Shown here: one piece after another, positions 1-4,743 of the stretch
How the letters are laid out: the number at the start of each line of letters is the position of its first letter
Position numbering within the stretch: the stretch's first letter is position 1
Assembly (NCBI GenBank): GCA_946631805.1
Contig: CAMPAJ010000054.1
Location: 1-8,940 of the forward strand
Reading direction: 5' to 3'
Origin: an uncultured Eggerthellaceae bacterium
Lineage (GTDB): Bacteria; Actinomycetota; Coriobacteriia; Coriobacteriales; Eggerthellaceae
DNA: 8,940 nucleotides
The notes under the pieces: generated by a model
What the model was told of the DNA's origin: nothing
Database searches by the model: none
The model's input: the letters and a program-made list of their open reading frames with translations, nothing else
Translations under genes and position numbers: made by a program

Positions 1-20
1 GGCGCATGCAGAAAGGCGAC

Positions 21-2639
21 ATGACGGCGTTCACGAAAGAGCTTCTGCGCACGATAACCCGCAAGCCGGGTCGGTTTCTTGCGCTCTTGGCAATCGTGGC
101 GCTCGGCGCGGGGTTCTACGCGGGCTTGCGCATGACCGCGCCCGACATGGACGTCGCTTTGGACCGGTATTTGGATGCGACGCACGTCTACGATGCGCGC
201 GTCGTTTCGACGATGGGCTTGGAAGATGCCGACCTCGAAGCTCTGGCCGAACTCGACGAAGTGCAGGAGGTCATGGGCGGCTATCAGGCCGATGTGCTCG
301 CGTTGTTCGGCGAGACGATGTATACGACGCGCGTGCACTCCATGCCCGATGCCGCTCGCCGCGCAACGTGCGATGACGGCGTGACCGTGGTGTCGGACGA
401 CCCGTCGTATCTCAACCGCCTCATATTGGAAGACGGGCGCTGGCCCGAGCAGGAGGGCGAGTGCGTCATCTCGGCAGACCGCGTGCTCAGCCAAGGTATC
501 GAGCTGGGCACGCATATCGTGCTGACGCAGGGCACGGGCGATATGAAAGACACGTTCGCGACGCGCGATTTCGTCGTGGTGGGCACGGTGCACATGCCCT
601 ACTACGTCTCGTCTGCGGCCATAGATCCCAGCGCGCTCGGTTCGGGCGTCATCCAGCAGGTGCTGTATGTGGAGGAGGGCGCATTTGCGGACAATTATCC
701 ATATACCGATGCATTCGTGCAGGTAAAAGGCGCGAGCGAAGCTTTCTATGGCTCACGTGAATACGACGAGCTCGTCGACGGCGCCGAGGAGGCCATACGC
801 GGCATAGCCGACGAACGCTGCCAGGCGCGCCTGGATTCGTTGACGGATTCGCTCTACGACAACCTGACCACGTTCGAGGGCTTCTTCGACCTGGCCGAAT
901 ACCGGCTTTCCCACACAAAAGAGGAAATCGACAATCCCGAACCGCCCGAGTGGCTCGTCATGGACCGCTCGAAAAACCCCGGCATGTCGTCGTTCACATC
1001 CGATGCTGGCCGCGTCGACCACATCGCGAGCATTTTCCCGCTCATGTTCTTCTTGGTGGCAGCGCTCGTGGCGCTCACGACGATGACGCGGATGCTGGAC
1101 GAGGAACGCCAGCTCATCGGCACGTACAAGGCGCTTGGCTACACGCGGGCCCGCATCACGTGGAAATACGTCGCCTACGCCCTTTCGGCATCGCTCATCG
1201 GCTCGGCCATCGGCATTGCAGTGCTCACGCAGGTCCTGCCGGGCGTCATCATGAACGCCTACGCGATCATGTACTACGTACCCATGTCGGAGTATCCGAT
1301 CGACGCGCGCATCGCCCTGCTGTCAGCAGGTCTCGTCGTGGGTATTACGCTCATCGCGACAGGGGCATCAGCTGCGTCGACGTTGCGCGAGAAACCCGCG
1401 TCGCTCATGTTGCCGCGTGCCCCCAAATCGGGAAAGCGCACGCTGCTCGAGCATGTCACGCCTCTGTGGTCGCGCCTGTCGTTCACGTGGAAAGTGACGT
1501 GCCGCAACCTGTTCCGCTACAAGAAACGCCTGATTATGACCGTTATCGGCATCGCTGGATGCACGGCGCTGCTCCTGACGGGCCTCGGGCTTCGCGATGC
1601 CATCAACGACATCATAGACATCCAATACGGCCAGATCATCAAGCATAACGCAGTCATCACGTTCGAGGATGGCTCGACTCCCGACGAACGGCAGGAGCTT
1701 GTGCGCAACTTCGAGTCGCAAGGCGCTCTGCAATCCTCGACTCCGGCTTTTACCCAGACGATGCTCGCAAGCGGTCCGCGCGCCCAAGACAAGCGCATCG
1801 ACGTCGTCGTGCCGCAAGACCCCGAGGCGTTCGCCCAGATGAAAGAGCTGCGCACGCGCGAAGGCCATGAGCCGCTGGCCATTCAGGAGGGCGGGGCGCT
1901 GCTGAACGAGAAAATGGCCCAGGAGCTCGGCATCGGTGTCGGCGACGTCATACGCGTGTCCCCCCAGGATTCCATGGGAAACGCGACGTCGACCGTCTAC
2001 GAGTTTCCCATCCGCGCGCTGTGCGAGAACTACATCTACAATTACCTCTACGTTTCGCAAGAGGACTACGAGGATATCGTAGGCAAGAGTCCGGATATGA
2101 ACACGCTGTACGCTAACGTCGTCGAAGATGCGGACGTGCGCGCGCAGCTCGACGAGGACGTCCGCGCGAGCAGCGTGGTGAAAACGCTCGGATACAACGA
2201 CGAGGTCGTCGACACGTACAAGACGATGCTGCGCAGCGTCGACCTCATCGTCGTCGTGCTCGTGCTCTCGGCGGCCACGCTCGCCTTCATCGTGCTGTAC
2301 AACCTGACGAACATCAACATCGAAGAGCGCATCCGCGAAATCGCGACGCTCAAGGTGCTCGGTTTCACGCGCCGCGAGACGAACGCCTACATTTTCCGCG
2401 AAATCATCCTGCTCGCCATCCTCGGAGCGGCCATAGGCTTGGCGCTCGGCGTGTTCTTGGAATCGTTCGTCGTCATCACGGCCGAAGTCGACCAGGTCAT
2501 GTTTGGGCGAACGATTCACCCGCCCAGCTACGTTGCCGCGTTCCTGCTCACGCTCGCGTTCTCGGCGATTTCCATGATGCTGATGCTTCCGAAGCTCGCG
2601 CGCGTGAACATGGTAGAAAGCCTCAAGTCCAACGAGTGA
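21..2639 (+). CDS. ABC transporter permease with two FtsX domains (MacB/LolC-like)
   Basis: An 872-residue inner-membrane permease of an ABC transporter of the MacB/LolCE/FtsX type. These proteins usually couple ATP hydrolysis to export or to work on the outer side of the membrane. One N-terminal membrane segment (about 19-37) is followed by a large extracytoplasmic domain (about 45-330, MacB-core-like). Next come three segments (about 336-357, 383-411, 431-452), a second N-terminal-type segment (504-524), another extracytoplasmic domain (530-740) and three last segments (740-763, 792-819, 836-858). Both FtsX units carry the coupling-helix signature, seen as LIGTYKALGYTR and EIATLKVLGFTRR. 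I chose the ATG at 21 over the one at 6 because GAAAGG lies just before it and because it overlaps a TGA at 22-24 in the +1 frame. That ATGA overlap suggests an upstream partner gene, perhaps the ATPase, ending GACRKAT. The substrate is unknown; family assignment is firm. Confidence 0.9.
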   Translation: MTAFTKELLRTITRKPGRFLALLAIVALGAGFYAGLRMTAPDMDVALDRYLDATHVYDARVVSTMGLEDADLEALAELDEVQEVMGGYQADVLALFGETMYTTRVHSMPDAARRATCDDGVTVVSDDPSYLNRLILEDGRWPEQEGECVISADRVLSQGIELGTHIVLTQGTGDMKDTFATRDFVVVGTVHMPYYVSSAAIDPSALGSGVIQQVLYVEEGAFADNYPYTDAFVQVKGASEAFYGSREYDELVDGAEEAIRGIADERCQARLDSLTDSLYDNLTTFEGFFDLAEYRLSHTKEEIDNPEPPEWLVMDRSKNPGMSSFTSDAGRVDHIASIFPLMFFLVAALVALTTMTRMLDEERQLIGTYKALGYTRARITWKYVAYALSASLIGSAIGIAVLTQVLPGVIMNAYAIMYYVPMSEYPIDARIALLSAGLVVGITLIATGASAASTLREKPASLMLPRAPKSGKRTLLEHVTPLWSRLSFTWKVTCRNLFRYKKRLIMTVIGIAGCTALLLTGLGLRDAINDIIDIQYGQIIKHNAVITFEDGSTPDERQELVRNFESQGALQSSTPAFTQTMLASGPRAQDKRIDVVVPQDPEAFAQMKELRTREGHEPLAIQEGGALLNEKMAQELGIGVGDVIRVSPQDSMGNATSTVYEFPIRALCENYIYNYLYVSQEDYEDIVGKSPDMNTLYANVVEDADVRAQLDEDVRASSVVKTLGYNDEVVDTYKTMLRSVDLIVVVLVLSAATLAFIVLYNLTNINIEERIREIATLKVLGFTRRETNAYIFREIILLAILGAAIGLALGVFLESFVVITAEVDQVMFGRTIHPPSYVAAFLLTLAFSAISMMLMLPKLARVNMVESLKSNE

Positions 2640-2641
2640 TC

Positions 2642-2732
2642 GTTGAGACAGTTTCCCTGGAGAAATGTCTCACCTATCGCGGTTAGGTTGAGACAGTTCC
2701 CCTGGAGAAGTGTCTCAGGCCTATCGCGGCTA
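2642..2732. repeat. two tandem copies of a hairpin-forming 44-46 bp repeat
   Basis: Copy A is 2642-2685 and copy B is 2687-2732. Each starts GTTGAGACAGTT, continues through CCTGGAGAA and TGTCTCA, and ends CTATCGCGG(T/C)TA. Each copy contains the inverted repeat TGAGACA/TGTCTCA with a further short stem inside (TTTC/GAAA in A, TTC/GAA in B) around a CCTGGA-type loop. The copies differ by a few substitutions and a 2-bp insertion, so they are old enough to have drifted. They fill the gap between the convergent permease gene and the minus-strand fragment, and the last three bases of copy B are that fragment's TAG stop. A bidirectional termination or mRNA-end role is possible, but neither hairpin has a T-tract. 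A remnant of insertion-sequence ends is the other reading. Confidence 0.8.
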
Positions 2733-3098
2733 AAGCTCCAAGCCGGTCGAGCGGTGGGCGGGGGCGGGGCCGTCGAGCTTGGCGAGCAGGTCGAGCAGGT
2801 AAGCTGCCGTTTCGGTCCGGTTGGCGGCATTCGCGGCGTCGATGCACTTGAGGAGCGCAGACTTGGTGAAATACCCGGTCACGCCTTCGAATGCGCGCAG
2901 CTTTTTCGTTCGGCCTGCTGCGGCGAGCGTCGCGGTGAGCTTCTGCTTGACGGCGATTTCGCCAAAGCGGTCGGGAAACGAGGCGATCGCGCGCGCCGCC
3001 AAGATGCGTTCGCGGTCGGATTCCGAGTTCAGCAGCTTTTTCGCTTCCTCGAACGACAGCATCCCGCGCGCGATAGCCTCATCGGCGACGAAGCACAT
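2730..3098 (-). pseudogene. C-terminal fragment of a helical-repeat protein (probable remnant)
   Basis: A 122-codon frame giving a mostly alpha-helical, Ala/Leu-rich protein. The part around ERILAARAIASFP looks like one HEAT-type helical hairpin. The end, around TETAAYLLDLLAKLDG, resembles the last helices of ankyrin/HEAT-like proteins of unknown function. Codon use matches the neighbouring genes, so the frame was real coding sequence. Two things suggest it is only a tail: the start ATG has no recognisable ribosome-binding site, and it sits five bases past the LysR stop codon with no room for a promoter of its own. Its stop codon coincides with the end of repeat copy B, as if the 3' end was set by that repeat. 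It might instead be a short gene translated by coupling to the LysR gene. No function is assigned. Confidence 0.5.
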
Positions 3099-3103
3099 AG
3101 GCT

Positions 3104-3970
3104 TTACGAGCGGAGGTAATCTATAAAACCGGCAATCCGAGGGTCATCGGCCATGCTTTTCTCGTACACAGCTGTAACGTACCAAGAAAGATGCCTGTTC
3201 GAGCAGCGCAGGCCGACCAAGTCGTCGGGAAGGTTTTGAGTGTACATGCTCGGCGCGAGGCCGATGGCGGTGCCGCTTCTGACAAGCTTTCGCATGAGTT
3301 CCTGGTCGGATACGGTATGCAGCCGTTCGTCTCCCAGATTGAGCTTGCGGTATTTCTCGAGGAAATCAGCGTATACGTATTCCTTATCAGAGAGCAAAAG
3401 TATATCGAGATCCACCAGGTCCGATATGTTCATCGTCTTGCCATTGCAATCGAACGACTTGTACAGCCGATCGGAGACGATGAAGATGAGCGGATCGCAG
3501 CAGATCGTCTGGCACAGGTAGGGAGGGAAATCCTTTTGCATGCACGACAGGATGCACAGATCTACTAAGCCTTTTTCCAAGTCGGCGATGCAGCGCTTAA
3601 TCGAGTGCTCCGTCAATCGGATGTTGAATTTCTGGATGCCCTCGAAATCGAATGTGGGCAGCAAGACGGCCACATCGAGGGAAAATGCGACACGCAGGCA
3701 ATCCCTCGACGTCTGCTTTCGTGAAAAATGTTTCTTGACATCATCGAGGTCTTTGAAGATTGCGTCGGCTTTCTTCTTCAGGTACTCACCGTCAGCCGTA
3801 AGGACGAGCTCGTTGCTCTGCCGTATGAACAGCACGGTGTTCAGCTCCGATTCCAGCTGGTGGATCGCTTTGGAGACAGCTTGTCGCGTCGTGAACAGCT
3901 GTTTTGCTGCAGCTGAATAACTGCCACATGCGCATGCGGTGAGGAAGTAATGGAGTTTGACGATTTCCAC
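3104..3970 (-). CDS. LysR-family transcriptional regulator
   Basis: A 288-residue protein, close to the usual 290-310 for LysR-type regulators. Residues 1-60 form the winged helix-turn-helix: KLHYFLTACACGSYSAAAKQ, then the recognition-helix region TTRQAVSKAIHQLESEL and the wing VLFIRQSNELVLTADGEYL. A linker helix follows (about 63-85). The rest is the two-lobed effector-binding domain, with ILLLSDKEYVY and GTAIGLAPSMY matching the usual landmarks. The start is GTG at 3970, placed five bases after AAGGGGG (3976-3982). It lies downstream of the zinc-ribbon gene on the same strand with a 45-base gap and probably shares its transcript. Its natural target is the molybdoenzyme promoter, where a T-N11-A palindrome is present, but that link is inference. 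GC content is lower than in the flanking genes (24 of 60 bases at 3721-3780). Confidence 0.9.
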   Translation of the reverse strand: MEIVKLHYFLTACACGSYSAAAKQLFTTRQAVSKAIHQLESELNTVLFIRQSNELVLTADGEYLKKKADAIFKDLDDVKKHFSRKQTSRDCLRVAFSLDVAVLLPTFDFEGIQKFNIRLTEHSIKRCIADLEKGLVDLCILSCMQKDFPPYLCQTICCDPLIFIVSDRLYKSFDCNGKTMNISDLVDLDILLLSDKEYVYADFLEKYRKLNLGDERLHTVSDQELMRKLVRSGTAIGLAPSMYTQNLPDDLVGLRCSNRHLSWYVTAVYEKSMADDPRIAGFIDYLRS

Positions 3971-3975
3971 CTAAG

Positions 3976-3982
3976 CCCCCTT
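3976..3982 (-). promoter_or_regulatory. ribosome-binding site fixing the GTG start of the LysR gene
   Basis: AAGGGGG on the minus strand lies five bases before GTG at 3970. No ATG start is available near the expected N-terminus of the LysR helix-turn-helix domain, so this site is the reason for accepting the GTG. Confidence 0.6.
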
Positions 3983-4016
3983 CTTAGACGAAATCTGAAA
4001 AACAACTAACCTAACC

Positions 4017-4268
4017 TTAAATGGATGCGAACCGGTTGCTTGCTAAGTACTCCTCATCTGAAACGAAGCCCGGTGGCGGAGTGGGCTTCGGTTTGGGAAC
4101 TTTGGATACGAAGAACTCTGCGAGCGGTTTTCCGCATTCTTCGCAGTTCGACACCTCGATGGGGTTCTCGTGCCTGCAATACTTGCAGAACTTTGTCGTG
4201 GGAATGACCTCCACAGCTTTTCTTCCGCATCGACCGCAAAAGGAGCAGAACGACCCGCAGCTTCTCAT
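4017..4268 (-). CDS. small double zinc-ribbon protein
   Basis: An 83-residue protein with seven clustered cysteines in the ribbon region: C8-x2-C11-x2-C14, then C28-x2-C31 and C42-x2-C45, plus C4 at the N-terminus. The C28/C31/C42/C45 set is a classic zinc ribbon (FCKYC ... NCEECGKPL). The earlier cysteines can form a second knuckle (CGRCG). A Pro/Lys-rich linker (57-66) leads to a short acidic tail (SDEEYLASNRF). There is no membrane segment. I chose the ATG at 4268 because GAGAGG lies six bases upstream; starting at 4316 would only add a Cys-free leader without a good site. It sits between the ferredoxin gene and the LysR gene. Such proteins can bind nucleic acid or protein partners, but the role here is unknown. 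Compact size and intact cysteine pairs argue that it is a real gene. Confidence 0.7.
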   Translation of the reverse strand: MRSCGSFCSFCGRCGRKAVEVIPTTKFCKYCRHENPIEVSNCEECGKPLAEFFVSKVPKPKPTPPPGFVSDEEYLASNRFASI

Positions 4269-4274
4269 CGTATG

Positions 4275-4280
4275 CCTCTC
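4275..4280 (-). promoter_or_regulatory. ribosome-binding site deciding the zinc-ribbon gene start
   Basis: GAGAGG on the minus strand, six bases before ATG 4268. The longer in-frame start at 4316 has no comparable site, which favours the 83-residue product. Confidence 0.5.
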
Positions 4281-4318
4281 GTCCGTGGTCGGAGCATTCT
4301 CTAAAACCGCCCTCACTC

Positions 4319-4347
4319 AAAATAGCATAGCCGGAGGACGGTGTTAA
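4319..4347 (-). promoter_or_regulatory. sigma70-type promoter for the zinc-ribbon/LysR unit
   Basis: On the minus strand TTAACA (4347-4342, five of six matches to TTGACA) is separated by exactly 17 bases from TATTTT (4324-4319, four of six matches to TATAAT). Transcription would begin near 4312, about 45 bases before the zinc-ribbon start codon. This makes the zinc-ribbon and LysR genes a transcription unit that can be controlled separately from the molybdoenzyme operon. It is a sequence match only. Confidence 0.45.
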
Positions 4348-4379
4348 GCGCATCCCCCAGCTATGCGTGCATGCTATTT
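4320..4379. repeat. nested inverted repeats around the zinc-ribbon/LysR promoter
   Basis: AAATAGCAT (4320-4328) is exactly repeated in inverted form as ATGCTATTT (4371-4379). Inside it GCATAGC (4325-4331) has the inverted partner GCTATGC (4360-4366). The two pairings overlap and exclude each other. The left arms cover the proposed -10 box and the right arms lie upstream of the -35 box. This could be a pair of operator sites, perhaps for autoregulation by the LysR protein. It could also be an RNA structure formed by read-through from the ferredoxin gene. Confidence 0.5.
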
Positions 4380-4393
4380 CGCCTTGAACAGGC

Positions 4394-4726
4394 TTATGGC
4401 ATCATCACCATACCCTTGCCGCCAGCGTCGGCGAGCATCTTCGCGCATTCTTCAACGGTGCCATAGTGCAGGCAGCGGCCTTGGCATACCTGGACGCAAG
4501 AGGGTAGTTCGCCCTTCGCGACGCGGGCTTCGCACATATCGCAAAGCTCGGTGGGAATCGCATAGTAGTTCCAATGCCATTCGCCCTTGAAGTTCTGACG
4601 CGGACCGTCCTCGTGAACCTTGATGCCCCATTCGCCGAGGCCCAGTTCGAGCTCGTTGCGGCAAGCCAGCTCGCAGCTCTTGCAGCCGGAGCAGTGGTCG
4701 TAATTCAGATACAGAGCATTCGCCAT
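4394..4726 (-). CDS. two-cluster 4Fe-4S ferredoxin subunit of the molybdoenzyme
   Basis: A 110-residue electron-transfer protein. The first motif is C12-x2-C15-x2-C18-x3-C22 (HCSGCKSCELAC). The second is C62-x2-C65-x11-C77-x3-C81 (LCDMC ... SCVQVC), and C85 and C94 are extra. The two motifs match the outer halves of DmsB/NrfC-type subunits, which are about 200 residues and hold four clusters. Here the middle two-cluster section is absent, leaving enough cysteines for two [4Fe-4S] clusters. No Tat signal or membrane segment is present, so it should work in the cytoplasm. It begins 17 bases after the molybdoenzyme stop codon, behind AGGAGGGGGT (4731-4740), so the two are co-transcribed and probably form a complex or redox pair. 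The longer upstream frame to 4843 lies inside the molybdoenzyme gene and is not the start. Confidence 0.9.
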   Translation of the reverse strand: MANALYLNYDHCSGCKSCELACRNELELGLGEWGIKVHEDGPRQNFKGEWHWNYYAIPTELCDMCEARVAKGELPSCVQVCQGRCLHYGTVEECAKMLADAGGKGMVMMP

Positions 4727-4743
4727 GGTAACCCCCTCCTTTC

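Noticed and set aside
1368..2519. 383-codon open frame on the minus strand
   Set aside because: It is antisense to the permease gene, with Arg/Asp/His-rich translation typical of a shadow frame.
2642..2732. CRISPR array
   Set aside because: There are only two copies, next to each other with no spacer between them, and no cas gene is in the window.
2643..3119. 158-codon plus-strand frame starting in the repeat
   Set aside because: It has a TTG start inside the repeat, no ribosome-binding site, and overlaps the better minus-strand coding frame.
4381..4393. terminator right after the ferredoxin gene
   Set aside because: GCCT-TGAAC-AGGC gives only a four-base stem with no T-tract on the minus strand, too weak to call.
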